56,610 nt of DNA from Bacteroidales bacterium (lineage in GTDB: Bacteria > Bacteroidota > Bacteroidia > Bacteroidales > UBA10428): NCBI GenBank assembly GCA_016935435.1, contig JAFGQZ010000027.1, positions 1 to 56,610 of the forward strand, in the 5' to 3' direction. A program made the position numbers and the translations under genes. Positions 45,937 through 54,266 of this stretch are shown here, piece after piece; the first letter of the stretch is position 1, and each line of letters starts with the position of its first letter. The notes beneath the pieces are model-generated. The model saw only the letters and a program-made list of their open reading frames with translations. It had not been told where the DNA came from and searched no databases.

Positions 45937-46505
45937 ATTTTGCGGAGAATAATTGATATTGATGCCAAAAGTAAGCCAATAGCAATACTGAAGCCGCCAA
46001 CAAACATATAATCGGATGCCGAAGAGAAAAATGGTTTCAATAACAAAACAAACGCCAGTAAAATAACACTTATTCCACAGGCAAAAGCAATCTGGCCTGT
46101 AGGTACGTATTGTTTTAACCTGCGTGCCGAGGCAGAATGAATTATCCCGTGTAAAACAGCCCAGAGGGCAACTATCTGGGCAAAAAACAGGTTTAATATA
46201 TGTGGTTTAACTAAATTGGTCATGTATATAATAAAAATTCCTGCAATGCCAATTACAAGGTCTAGTATGCCTTCGATTAACCAATATATCCAATGCGAGT
46301 TGTGCTTAGGGTAAAAAAAAGTGCCAAACAGTATAATAATACCGTTTGAAAGCATAAGAATGAGAAAGATATTTACATAAAGCTTAAATTTAAAAAAATC
46401 GGGAAATTTAAAGATAAGGGCTATTGCACCAAATGCTATTATCATTAAACCTTTTAACAATAACAACCACCAGTTTTTAAATAGGCGAATATTTTTTATT
46501 TCCAT
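45924..46505 (-). CDS. HdeD / DUF308 membrane protein
   Basis: A 193-residue protein with six hydrophobic helices in the three-pair arrangement of the HdeD/DUF308 family. The start [20 protein letters not shown] is typical of the family. In enterobacteria HdeD belongs to acid resistance; in this phylum the role is unknown. It converges with trmD, with the stops interleaved over 13 bases. No partner gene is evident. Confidence 0.82.
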   Translation of the reverse strand: MEIKNIRLFKNWWLLLLKGLMIIAFGAIALIFKFPDFFKFKLYVNIFLILMLSNGIIILFGTFFYPKHNSHWIYWLIEGILDLVIGIAGIFIIYMTNLVKPHILNLFFAQIVALWAVLHGIIHSASARRLKQYVPTGQIAFACGISVILLAFVLLLKPFFSSASDYMFVGGFSIAIGLLLASISIILRKIYSE

Positions 46506-46685
46506 TCTATGATGTCATTCAATATCTAAAGTTAACAGCCTTTTCCGAAAATTTGCACATTAACTGCTTAAATATAATAAATTATATTTTCAAATATAAC
46601 ACATACTTATTACTGTTGTTGTTTTTTGCATTTATAACAACCTAAGCACCATTGTAATAAATCTGGTAAAAAAATACAATAAAAA

Positions 46686-46716
46686 ACAGCAGTAACCAGT
46701 TTGGGTTACTACTGTT
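46686..46716 (-). terminator. Terminator after the sugar transporter
   Basis: On the minus strand AACAGTAGTAACC pairs with GGTTACTGCTGTT (one mismatch) around a short loop, then TTTTATT. It lies about 20 bases after the transporter stop. Confidence 0.8.
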
Positions 46717-46736
46717 AATATTTTTAATGGGGCAGG

Positions 46737-48188
46737 TTAAAGTTTGTTCGCAGGGCGGCCCTGTCGCCAGTGTTCCTCAATTTCTTCGAGGGTTTTTCCT
46801 TTGGTTTCGGGAATATATTTGTACCCCCAGATAATACCTATTATAGCAACGGCAGCATAGATAAAGAAAGCACCTGCAGGGTTAGGGTCGGTTTCGGTTT
46901 TAGCAATACCGTCAACTATAACCTCTTTGGTAATTTCCATGCCTTCGCCTGTAAACAACCAGGCAAGTTTCAAAAATGTAAACGCCACTATGGCATTGAA
47001 GAACCAGTTTGAGAATGAGCCTATGCTAACGCCTACCCCGCGGTATTTTGTGGGGAATATTTCTGAAATGATAAGCCATCCGAGAGGGCCAAGGCTTAGG
47101 GCAAAGAAAATAATATAAATTAAGATGGAGGCTACGGTTGCCCATTTTAATGAGTCGCCCAGAGTATCTTTAAAGAAAAAGAACGAACCTAAGGCTACCA
47201 GTGATAGGCACATTCCAACAAGACCTATAAAATACAATTTTCTCCTTCCAAGTTTATCGATGAGGAACATCGATACCACAGTTGATAAAACATTTATTGT
47301 GCCCACGCTCACTGTAGCAGCTATTGCAGCTTTGGCACCGCTAAAACCTGCAAGAAGGAAAATAGTGGGGGCATAGTATATTACTGTATTGATGCCTACA
47401 AACTGCTGGACAAACATAATGCCTATTGCAATAAATATAGGGGTTTTCCAGGTTGCAACAAAAATATCTTTAAACCGGGCTGCCGATTTATCTTTTTCAA
47501 TTTCCTCATTAATTTTTTTAAGAGAGTCCTGAAAATCTGATGGGTTCTCGACTTTTTTCAACACTTTTTCGCCTTCTTCGTTACGTCCTTTGCTAAGGAG
47601 CCAACGAGGGGTTTCGGGCATAAATATCATACCTACAAATAAAACAATGGCAGGAAATACACCTACGTAAAACATCCATCGCCACGAGAAGGGGTTCGAT
47701 TCATCGGCAAAGGCCAAATCGCTGAAGTACGATACCAGAATGCCAATGGTAATCATTAATTGAAACGACGAAACCAGGGCACCCCTGATTTTTGCCGGCG
47801 AAATCTCAGAAATATAAAGCGGCACAGCTATGGAAGATATACCAATTGCAACCCCAATAAGTATTCGGCTCACAATTAGAAATGCAGGACTGGGGGAAAT
47901 TCCGCATAATATCGAGGCAATAGCAAAAATAATTGAAGTGTAAATAATAATTTTTTTACGGCCTAAGATATCGGTAAGCCTGCCTCCAAATATTGCACCG
48001 AGAAATGCCCCAACCAGCACAGCTGTTGTAATCCATTCCTGTTGCCCGGTGGTAAGCGCCCAACTTTGTTTTAAAAATGGCAGTGCCCCCGAAATAACTC
48101 CGGTGTCGAAACCAAATAACAGCCCGCCTGTCGAGGCTATTATAGCAATAACAATAAGATTCCAGTTTATTGATTTTTTCTCTTTCAT
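46737..48188 (-). CDS. Sugar porter family MFS transporter
   Basis: A 483-residue, twelve-helix sugar:proton symporter of the XylE/GalP type. Signatures present are GFDTGVISGALPFL in helix 1, GRLTDILGRKK between helices 2 and 3, PLYISEISPAKIRGALVS, PETPRWLLSKGR before the central loop, DKLGRRKL, and PETKGKTLEEIE at the C-terminus. The QQFVGINTVIYYAP segment contributes to sugar binding. The substrate is probably a hexose or xylose but is undecided. A C-terminal insertion before the last helix (about residues 425-445) is unusual. The gene stands alone. Confidence 0.93.
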   Translation of the reverse strand: MKEKKSINWNLIVIAIIASTGGLLFGFDTGVISGALPFLKQSWALTTGQQEWITTAVLVGAFLGAIFGGRLTDILGRKKIIIYTSIIFAIASILCGISPSPAFLIVSRILIGVAIGISSIAVPLYISEISPAKIRGALVSSFQLMITIGILVSYFSDLAFADESNPFSWRWMFYVGVFPAIVLFVGMIFMPETPRWLLSKGRNEEGEKVLKKVENPSDFQDSLKKINEEIEKDKSAARFKDIFVATWKTPIFIAIGIMFVQQFVGINTVIYYAPTIFLLAGFSGAKAAIAATVSVGTINVLSTVVSMFLIDKLGRRKLYFIGLVGMCLSLVALGSFFFFKDTLGDSLKWATVASILIYIIFFALSLGPLGWLIISEIFPTKYRGVGVSIGSFSNWFFNAIVAFTFLKLAWLFTGEGMEITKEVIVDGIAKTETDPNPAGAFFIYAAVAIIGIIWGYKYIPETKGKTLEEIEEHWRQGRPANKL

Positions 48189-48329
48189 TGGTTTAATAGT
48201 TTTTTTTCGCAGGGCAAGGTAGTAAAAATAATTATAACATTTAGGGGTCGTCCCCGGCTAATAGGGCAATAATAAAAACAAATGACCATTTGTGTTTAGG
48301 CAACAATAAACTTTAAATTGTAGAGCGAA

Positions 48330-48451
48330 AGAATGAGGTTGAGGCTAAGGTTTAGAAATGAAAAACTGAAAGAAAAGAAGGAAATGAATAAATTTCAGAT
48401 TTCCATAATTCTAAACCTTGAACCTTGAACCTTGAACTTTGAACTATAAAC
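48330..48451 (-). repeat. Composite intergenic repeat module, copy 3 (partial)
   Basis: On the plus strand it reads GAGGTTGAGGCTAAGG, an AGAAATGAA- and GAAGGAAATGAA-rich tract, and then CTTGAAC three times, TTTGAAC and TATAAAC in phase (48417-48451). This resembles the plus-strand reading of copy 2 (15931 onwards: GGTTGAGGTTAAGAAATGAA). The array ends at the stop of the small gene at 48452. Confidence 0.75.
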
Positions 48452-48538
48452 TTAAACCCTTTCTGGTTTGCACAAGTGTTTCTTTTTATGGGCTGTTTTC
48501 TTGCATTCTTTGCATCGGAAAACAACTTCTTTAGCCAT
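48452..48538 (-). CDS. 28-residue Cys/His-rich peptide
   Basis: A short open frame of 28 codons read on the minus strand, starting 19 bases after the stop of the kinase-RapZ gene. It encodes MAKEVVFRCKECKKTAHKKK and then HLCKPERV. The pattern C-x2-C-x4-H-x3-H-x-C suggests a small zinc-binding knuckle, and 10 of 28 residues are Lys or Arg. Its basic, Cys-rich composition resembles nucleic-acid-binding zinc ribbons. I do not recognise the family. It is probably translated with the upstream gene. No Shine-Dalgarno is evident, as is usual in this genome. Confidence 0.55.
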   Translation of the reverse strand: MAKEVVFRCKECKKTAHKKKHLCKPERV

Positions 48539-48557
48539 AATTTTCTTAATCTTTTTT

Positions 48558-50015
48558 TTAGGCTTTCGGCACATGGGTTTTGTCATATCTTTCCCTTAAG
48601 TTTAATTCGCGATGGTATAACCGCAAATTTACCTCAAAGTTCGTTTTTAGGTACCGGTATATTGTTTCGGCGCAAAATACCGAGCGGTGCCTGCCGCCAG
48701 TACATCCAAAACTAACCGATAAATGGCTGAAACCCCTTTGTTGGTATTTTTTTACAGTTGCCCCAATTATCGATTCGATATGGTTAATAAAATCTGCTGT
48801 TTCGGCTTCTTTCTCAATAAAATCGGCCACCTCTTTGTCTTTGCCGGTAGAAAGCTTATATTCTTCGTAAATTCCGGGGTTATGTAATACCCGGCAATCG
48901 AAAACATAGCCACCTCCATTGCCCGACCAGTCGTCGGGGATACCGTTGCGATAAGAAAAACTGGTAATGGAAACGGTAAGGTCGTTATTAATATCGGGTT
49001 GTTCGAATTTATGCCTTATTTTTTCTATCGATTCAATTAACCGGCATAAATATGGAAAATTTGACATAATTGTTTCCTGGCCTGCGGCCCAAATCAGGCT
49101 GTCGATGGCCGGGTTTATGCTCTGCACAAAAAAAGCCTTCTTCTCGAAAATGCCCCTGTAACCATAAGCCCCAAACGCCTGAAGCAACCGTATAAGCACA
49201 AATGCCGGGTAATAGGTTAAAAATTCACCGGGTTTAAAAAAAGCGTAGTGGCTAAAAACCTCAAGGTAATAATCGAGTATTTGCTGGCGGAATTGGTTGT
49301 TAAGGTTTGTTCTAGATTCGAAAAGCAACGAGGCCAGGTCGTATTGCAGGGCGCCACGCCTTCCTCCCTGAAAGTCGATAAAATAGGGCTGGTTTTTATG
49401 CCACATAATGTTCCTCGACTGGAAATCGCGGAAAAGGAAAAAATTTGAAGGGGCTTGCAGTAGAAACTCGATTAGTTTTTGAAACTCATCTTCGAGCAAT
49501 TGTTCATGAAATGGCACATAAGTTGTTTTCAGAAAAAAATACTTGAAATAATTTAAGTCCCATTGCATCGATTGGCGCCCAAACGATTCGCGGGGGTAAC
49601 AAATAGAAAAATCGAGGTTGGCGGCCGATTTGTATTGTAAAACAGGCATTTGGTCGATAACCTTTTTGTACATCGATAAAATCTCGCCTGGGCCAACAGC
49701 AGGGTCGTTCACATACTCGAAAAGCGATTTGTCGCCCAAGTCTTGCTGAACATATACCCCCTTATCAGAATCTTTATAATAAATTTCCGGGACATTTGCC
49801 CCATGGCTTTTCAAATGGCTGGCCAGATAAAGAAAAGCATAGTTTTCGGGTTTATCATCGTTGTACGTGCCAATGAGGCTGCCTTTTTCACCTTCGATTC
49901 GGAAATATAGTCGGTTTGAGCCTGATATTGGCAATCGGCTAACGGCAAAAGCTTGGGAATTTGTAATTTGTTTATATAGATCTTTAAAAACCGGAGTAAG
50001 CTCAGTAATGTTCAT
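48558..50015 (-). CDS. Sugar-kinase-like / RapZ C-terminal fusion protein
   Basis: A 485-residue two-domain protein. Residues 1 to about 320 match aminoglycoside-phosphotransferase-like kinases of the AmgK type, with FRDFQSRNIMW as the catalytic loop (the first His of the usual HRDxxSRN is Phe here) and FIDFQGGRRG as the metal loop. From about 345 to the end it matches the C-terminal domain of RapZ, with FSYRNGIPDDW, GGGYVFDCRVLHNP and the Walker-like SFGCTGGRHRSV. RapZ in enterobacteria senses glucosamine-6-P and tunes its synthesis; its own N-terminal ATPase domain is replaced here. AmgK phosphorylates MurNAc or GlcNAc, so a link between amino-sugar supply and control is likely. The MurU-like gene at 9430 is the plausible partner. 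Confidence 0.85.
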   Translation of the reverse strand: MNITELTPVFKDLYKQITNSQAFAVSRLPISGSNRLYFRIEGEKGSLIGTYNDDKPENYAFLYLASHLKSHGANVPEIYYKDSDKGVYVQQDLGDKSLFEYVNDPAVGPGEILSMYKKVIDQMPVLQYKSAANLDFSICYPRESFGRQSMQWDLNYFKYFFLKTTYVPFHEQLLEDEFQKLIEFLLQAPSNFFLFRDFQSRNIMWHKNQPYFIDFQGGRRGALQYDLASLLFESRTNLNNQFRQQILDYYLEVFSHYAFFKPGEFLTYYPAFVLIRLLQAFGAYGYRGIFEKKAFFVQSINPAIDSLIWAAGQETIMSNFPYLCRLIESIEKIRHKFEQPDINNDLTVSITSFSYRNGIPDDWSGNGGGYVFDCRVLHNPGIYEEYKLSTGKDKEVADFIEKEAETADFINHIESIIGATVKKYQQRGFSHLSVSFGCTGGRHRSVFCAETIYRYLKTNFEVNLRLYHRELNLRERYDKTHVPKA

Positions 50016-50067
50016 TTTAAGGTTTATTTTTTCTTACAGGATATAGCACAAATGTTTTGAGAATTTT

Positions 50068-51474
50068 TTATAATAGCTGTTTTGCGGTTTCAGAGATAAC
50101 CTGCCATGCCAGATCGACATGCCGTTTCTCTACATTGGTTTGTCCGCATACAAACCTTATGGCAAACTTATCATTGATAAGGGTGTGGGAAATATAAATT
50201 TTTCCTGTCTGGTTAATTTTGTCCATCAGTTGTTGGTTAAGCTCGTTGGTTTGTTGGTGGTTGCCACCGGTGAACCTGAAACAAACAATGTTTAAGTTGC
50301 GGGGGGCGGCAAGTTCAAAATCTGAAGAAGAAGTTACGAGGCCCTCGAAATATTTTCCCAGTTCAATATGTTTGCGAAGTATTTCCTGCAACCCTGCCAC
50401 GCCATAGCTTCGGATAACAAACCAAAGTTTGAGCGAGCGGAACCGTCGCCCAAGCTGTATGCTCCAGTTACTATAATCAGTTTCGTCGTTGTGGCCCGTT
50501 TGCAAATATGCCGGAACAAGGCTAAAGGTTTTGGTCAGTAATTTTGGGTCGCGCACAAAAAAAGCCGAGCAATCGAAATTGGTAAGCAGCCACTTGTGGG
50601 GGTTAAAAACTATGCTGTCGGCCATTTCGTATCCATTAACCATTTTCCTGAATTCGGAAAGGATAAGGGCATTGCCGGAAAATGCCGCATCGACATGATA
50701 CCATAATTTATATTTACGGGCTATTTGTGCAATTTCTTGCAGGGGATCGACAGAGCCTGTGCCAGTGGTGCCCATAGCCCCAACAACAAAGCTTGGAACA
50801 AAACCATCTTTTAAGTCTTTTTCTATTTGTTCCGACAGTTTGGAGGGGATCATGCACAAATTGCTGTCAACCGGTATTTTAACCAGGTTGTTGCTTCCGA
50901 TTCCGGCAATTCGTACGGCCTTTTCTACCGATGAATGAGCTTCTGAAGAACAGTAGTACCGGAAAACTTTCCCTTCAAAGCCTTGTTCGTTTATGCGGTA
51001 CACCGATGCTTTTTCCCTTGCAGCGAGAACAGCACAGAGGGTCGATACCGATGCAGTGTCCATTATCACACCTTTAAATTCTTCGGGCAGCCCTATCATT
51101 TGGCGCAGCCAGCACATTACCACTTTTTCGAGTTCTGTTGCCGCCGGAGAAGTAACCCATTTCATTCCTTGTACCCCCAGCCCGGAAATAATAAAATCGG
51201 CCAGCACCGAAGGATAACTATTGTTTGCCGGAAAATATGCATGAAAGCCCGGGTGTTGCCAATGTGTTATGCCGGGCATTATTTTTTTGTTGAAATCGGC
51301 TAAAATATTTTTAGCATTTTCAGGCCCCAGAGAGGGGGCGCCCGGAAGTGTTTTCTCAATATCGCCAGGTTTCAGGATGGGTTTCACCGGAAATTTTTCA
51401 ATATCCCTGAAATAACTGGTTAACCATTCAACCAGTTCGTGGCCAACAAGGTTAAAGCCCTCTAATGTGTTCAT
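50068..51474 (-). CDS. PLP-dependent group II amino-acid decarboxylase
   Basis: A 468-residue pyridoxal-phosphate enzyme of the aromatic-L-amino-acid/tyrosine decarboxylase type. It shows the N-terminal HWQHPGFHAYFPANNSYPS block, a VVMCWLRQMIGLP segment, the cofactor-binding HVDAAFSG, and the Schiff-base Lys in SIVFNPHKWLLTNFDCSA. Aromatic residues near the substrate entrance suggest Tyr, Phe or Trp decarboxylation, but the substrate cannot be fixed. I start at the ATG at 51474; an in-frame TTG at 51489 adds only MKHTS. No amine or amino-acid transporter lies next to it. Confidence 0.9.
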   Translation of the reverse strand: MNTLEGFNLVGHELVEWLTSYFRDIEKFPVKPILKPGDIEKTLPGAPSLGPENAKNILADFNKKIMPGITHWQHPGFHAYFPANNSYPSVLADFIISGLGVQGMKWVTSPAATELEKVVMCWLRQMIGLPEEFKGVIMDTASVSTLCAVLAAREKASVYRINEQGFEGKVFRYYCSSEAHSSVEKAVRIAGIGSNNLVKIPVDSNLCMIPSKLSEQIEKDLKDGFVPSFVVGAMGTTGTGSVDPLQEIAQIARKYKLWYHVDAAFSGNALILSEFRKMVNGYEMADSIVFNPHKWLLTNFDCSAFFVRDPKLLTKTFSLVPAYLQTGHNDETDYSNWSIQLGRRFRSLKLWFVIRSYGVAGLQEILRKHIELGKYFEGLVTSSSDFELAAPRNLNIVCFRFTGGNHQQTNELNQQLMDKINQTGKIYISHTLINDKFAIRFVCGQTNVEKRHVDLAWQVISETAKQLL

Positions 51475-51657
51475 GCTAGTGTGTTTCAATTTTTAAAATT
51501 TTTTGTGTTGAAGGTTGGCTTTTGTTTTTTTTTTAATAAATGTTTTATTTTAACTGCCGGAAACCGATTATGAATTTGCAATAATGAAGTTCCTTCAGAA
51601 ATATGCCCGAAAATTATTACTATTAAAGAAATGTTAAAAGGATTTTCTTAACATATA

Positions 51658-51688
51658 TTTGTTATAATAACATTTATTAATAATTTTA
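51658..51688 (+). promoter_or_regulatory. Bacteroidota-type promoter for the 51710 gene
   Basis: TTTG at 51658-51661, 19 bases, then TAATTTTA at 51681-51688, one base from the TAnnTTTG consensus. It lies 21 bases before the ATG. Confidence 0.65.
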
Positions 51689-51709
51689 GACAGAACCAAC
51701 ACAAATGCT

Positions 51710-52165
51710 ATGAGACTGGAGATATACGATGCGAAAGCCCTTAACTTTGTTGAGCTTAATTATACCGGCGGAAACGAAACCCTGGTGCGTTGCGACAAGG
51801 AATCGAAATATATCGATAGTGTTGTGTTTAATTTATACTCGCCCTGTTTTGAAAATGCCAATAAACTATATGAATATTACGGGCCTACAAAATATAACTC
51901 ACGAAAGCTTATCCCTTTAAGGAACGAACTGATATCGCACCGCGAAGGCCTGGCAAAATTAAATTCATACCACTCGTTTGAAAAACATATTTCATCGCAC
52001 TTTTTGGGCGCTGAGCTATTGGAAGAACTTAAAAAATCTGATCCGGACCTGGCCGAAAACTGGAAAACCTGTCTCGACAAACTTTTATTAATAAATAATG
52101 AGCTGATAAGGCTTTGCGAAAAATGTGCCGATGAAGAGCGTATATTATGGGTGGTGGGGTATTAG
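51710..52165 (+). CDS. Uncharacterised protein
   Basis: A 151-residue soluble protein with no signal peptide and no membrane helix. The N-terminal 60 residues look beta-rich and the rest helical, with charged heptad-like stretches (ELLEELKKSDPDLAENWKT). It has four cysteines, two near the C-terminus in LCEKCADEE. It has base composition like its neighbours to the left and a good promoter, so it belongs to the chromosomal backbone. Its stop codon TAG shares its last base with the heptamer array. I do not recognise the family. Confidence 0.75.
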   Translation: MRLEIYDAKALNFVELNYTGGNETLVRCDKESKYIDSVVFNLYSPCFENANKLYEYYGPTKYNSRKLIPLRNELISHREGLAKLNSYHSFEKHISSHFLGAELLEELKKSDPDLAENWKTCLDKLLLINNELIRLCEKCADEERILWVVGY

Positions 52166-52241
52166 TTTAAAGTTCAAAGTTCAAAGTTCAAAGTTTAAAG
52201 TTTAAAGTTTAAAGTTTAAAGTTTAAAGTTCAAAGTTCAAA
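52165..52241 (+). repeat. Heptamer array (GTTYAAA), eleven units
   Basis: Eleven perfectly in-phase 7-base units: GTTTAAA, GTTCAAA three times, GTTTAAA five times, GTTCAAA twice. It begins at the last base of the preceding stop codon and marks the left edge of an AT-richer accessory stretch running to about 55.7 kb. Confidence 0.95.
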
Positions 52242-52408
52242 GTTTTTTGCAAAAAAAGTTATTGTTATTTAACGAGAAACAGGGTTATATTTTCAGCAGT
52301 TTAGATGTAATTAAAATGGTATGTATTTGCCCTCAATTTATGCAGGAGCTAATTATTACTTACTTCCACGAGTATAAATATTAGTTGTGTGCCATTAAAA
52401 AACTGACA

Positions 52409-53824
52409 ATGAAAAAACTATATATCTTTTTATTGATAATGATTTTTCTAACATCTTTTTCGTGTGATAAAGATGAGCAAAACATGGACTATAGTGGAAT
52501 AGATATTATTAAAAAGGAAACTCTTTCAGCTCATAATTTTGATGAGAATTTTATTAACGAAATTGAGCAAAGAATCGTTGATGAAGATTTTGGAAGTATC
52601 AACAGCTTAATTATTATCCATCAAGATAATTTAATTTATGAGAAGTATTATGGTGTGTGGAGCAGATCTGACTTGCATTATATTGCATCGGATACGAAAA
52701 GTGTAGCCTCATTACTAGTGGGGATAAGTAAAGATAAAGGAAAGATAACTTCCCTTGATGAAAAGATTTATACTATTTTTTCTGATTATAGTATTGAAAA
52801 TCTTGATGAAAGAAAAAAATCAATATCAATAGAGCACTTATTAACAATGTCTGCAGGTTTTGAATGGGATGAATGGATCCCCTACTCCGATCCTAATAAT
52901 TCAAATACCCAATTAAAACAAAGTGATGATATGATTCAATATACAATAAATAGACCCATGGCAAATAATCCGGGAACACAATTTGTTTATAATAGCGGGG
53001 CATCTATTCTTCTTGGTGGAATCATACAAAGAAAGACAGGGAAGAGTGTTATAAATTTCGCTATTGAAAATTTATTCAATCCTCTTGACATATCAACATT
53101 TAGATGGGATTCAAAAAATGGTATTACAGACTGTGGTGGAGGGTTATATATGCGACCTATTGATATGGCCAAGATTGGTTACCTTGTGCTTAATAAAGGA
53201 AATTGGAATAACCAACAATTGATTTCAGAAGAATGGTTAAAAGCATCTTTTGAAAATAATATACCAGCTGTTAATCAATTTAACTATGGTTTCCAATGGT
53301 GGAATTTTGAGACAGCATTAGATCTTATAAAAGATATTGGACATGCAAGCGGACATGGTGATCAATACATATTTGTAATTGAAGAATTGGAAATGGTAAT
53401 AGTTCTAACAGGAGAGAATTATGATAATGAAAAAAAGTTCAGTGCTTATGATTTGTTATTTGAGATTTTAAAAGCGAATCCTGACTATCATAAAAGAGTA
53501 ATTGATATGGGCGATTGGATAAAATCGATTAACATTGTTGACTATAACTATAAAGGATGGGAATATTTAGGAATTGTATATGAATTAATTTCTTATTCTG
53601 AGTATGAAACAGCAATTGACATCCTAGACAAACTAGACGAAAATTCCAATCACGATAATTGGTTTTATTATTATCTATACGGAAAAGCATACTATGAATT
53701 GCACGATAATGAAAAGGCATTTTATTATTTAAATAAACATGCGCAATCAAATAATAGAAGTTCTTTACATGAACAAGCATATTATGATTTAGCAATGAAA
53801 ATGATTGAAGAGATTAATAATTAA
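52409..53824 (+). CDS. Serine hydrolase lipoprotein (class C beta-lactamase fold) with TPR tail
   Basis: A 471-residue probable lipoprotein: a short signal peptide ends in TSFSC. The beta-lactamase-fold domain (about 40-350) has the catalytic Ser-x-x-Lys in IASDTKSVAS, Tyr-x-Asn in FVYNSG, and the third-strand motif in GHASGHGDQ. Such proteins act as peptidases or esterases more often than as true beta-lactamases. The C-terminal 100 residues look like two tetratricopeptide units (EYETAIDILDKLDE and NEKAFYYLNKHAQ). Base composition is clearly more AT-rich than in the genes before 52 kb, and a palindromic repeat follows the gene, so it belongs to the cassette-like region. Confidence 0.85.
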   Translation: MKKLYIFLLIMIFLTSFSCDKDEQNMDYSGIDIIKKETLSAHNFDENFINEIEQRIVDEDFGSINSLIIIHQDNLIYEKYYGVWSRSDLHYIASDTKSVASLLVGISKDKGKITSLDEKIYTIFSDYSIENLDERKKSISIEHLLTMSAGFEWDEWIPYSDPNNSNTQLKQSDDMIQYTINRPMANNPGTQFVYNSGASILLGGIIQRKTGKSVINFAIENLFNPLDISTFRWDSKNGITDCGGGLYMRPIDMAKIGYLVLNKGNWNNQQLISEEWLKASFENNIPAVNQFNYGFQWWNFETALDLIKDIGHASGHGDQYIFVIEELEMVIVLTGENYDNEKKFSAYDLLFEILKANPDYHKRVIDMGDWIKSINIVDYNYKGWEYLGIVYELISYSEYETAIDILDKLDENSNHDNWFYYYLYGKAYYELHDNEKAFYYLNKHAQSNNRSSLHEQAYYDLAMKMIEEINN

Positions 53825-53837
53825 CGGCATGTAACAG

Positions 53838-53964
53838 CTGGTATAAGCAATACCAGGGGCTTCAAATATTTTAAGGTTTTCCCCAGCCCGTAAAGACGGT
53901 GTACACTGATATGTTGGCGCTCCGCCTAACCGCCACAGCTCTAACACGCAAACTGTTGTGCACC
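53838..53964. repeat. Cassette-boundary repeat, copy 1
   Basis: It begins with a 7-bp hairpin, CTGGTAT-AAGCA-ATACCAG (53838-53856), and continues GGGGCTT... TTAAGGTTTTCCCC. The core (53898-53964) reads GGTGTACACTGATATG, then the small hairpin GTTGGCG-CTC-CGCCTAAC, and ends CGCAAACTGTTGTGCACC. The last 67 bases are roughly 70 percent identical to the core of copy 2. The 3' end GTTGTGCACC is the inverted form of the GGTGCACAAC that opens copy 2. Confidence 0.75.
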
Positions 53965-54044
53965 ATTTGAAAAAAACGCTGCATACAAGGATTAATCAGC
54001 TGAAAATGACTAAATTTGTAATGATTAATTGAATCAGATAGGAT

Positions 54045-54266
54045 ATGTTTAATACTATAGAAATAGACCGTAACAATCTGACTATTATGGGAGTGAAATT
54101 TCCCAATTTAAAAACTTTGGAAAGTACCGCAAATGCAATCGGAAGTAATATGTTTGAAGGTTTTAAACCAACTCCCAAAGGTGTTGAGATAATTCGAGAT
54201 TATTTGATTGGAAAAATTACATTGTCAGAATTTATAAAATTTGCTAAGGACAAATCGTATGCCTGA
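54045..54266 (+). CDS. Fic-type antitoxin (VbhA-like)
   Basis: A 73-residue protein with the Fic-inhibitory helix motif (S/T)-x-x-x-E-(G/N), seen as SNMFEG with Ser34, Glu38 and Gly39. In class I Fic systems this Glu enters the ATP site of the toxin and blocks AMP transfer. The C-terminal part (RDYLIGKITLSEFIKFA) matches the VbhA-type antitoxin tail. It overlaps the toxin start by eight bases, so the antitoxin is made first and coupled. The base composition fits the accessory region. Confidence 0.8.
   Translation: MFNTIEIDRNNLTIMGVKFPNLKTLESTANAIGSNMFEGFKPTPKGVEIIRDYLIGKITLSEFIKFAKDKSYA

Noticed and set aside
52165..52241. CRISPR-like array
   Set aside because: The unit is seven bases with no spacers, and no cas genes are present, so it is a tandem repeat and not a CRISPR.
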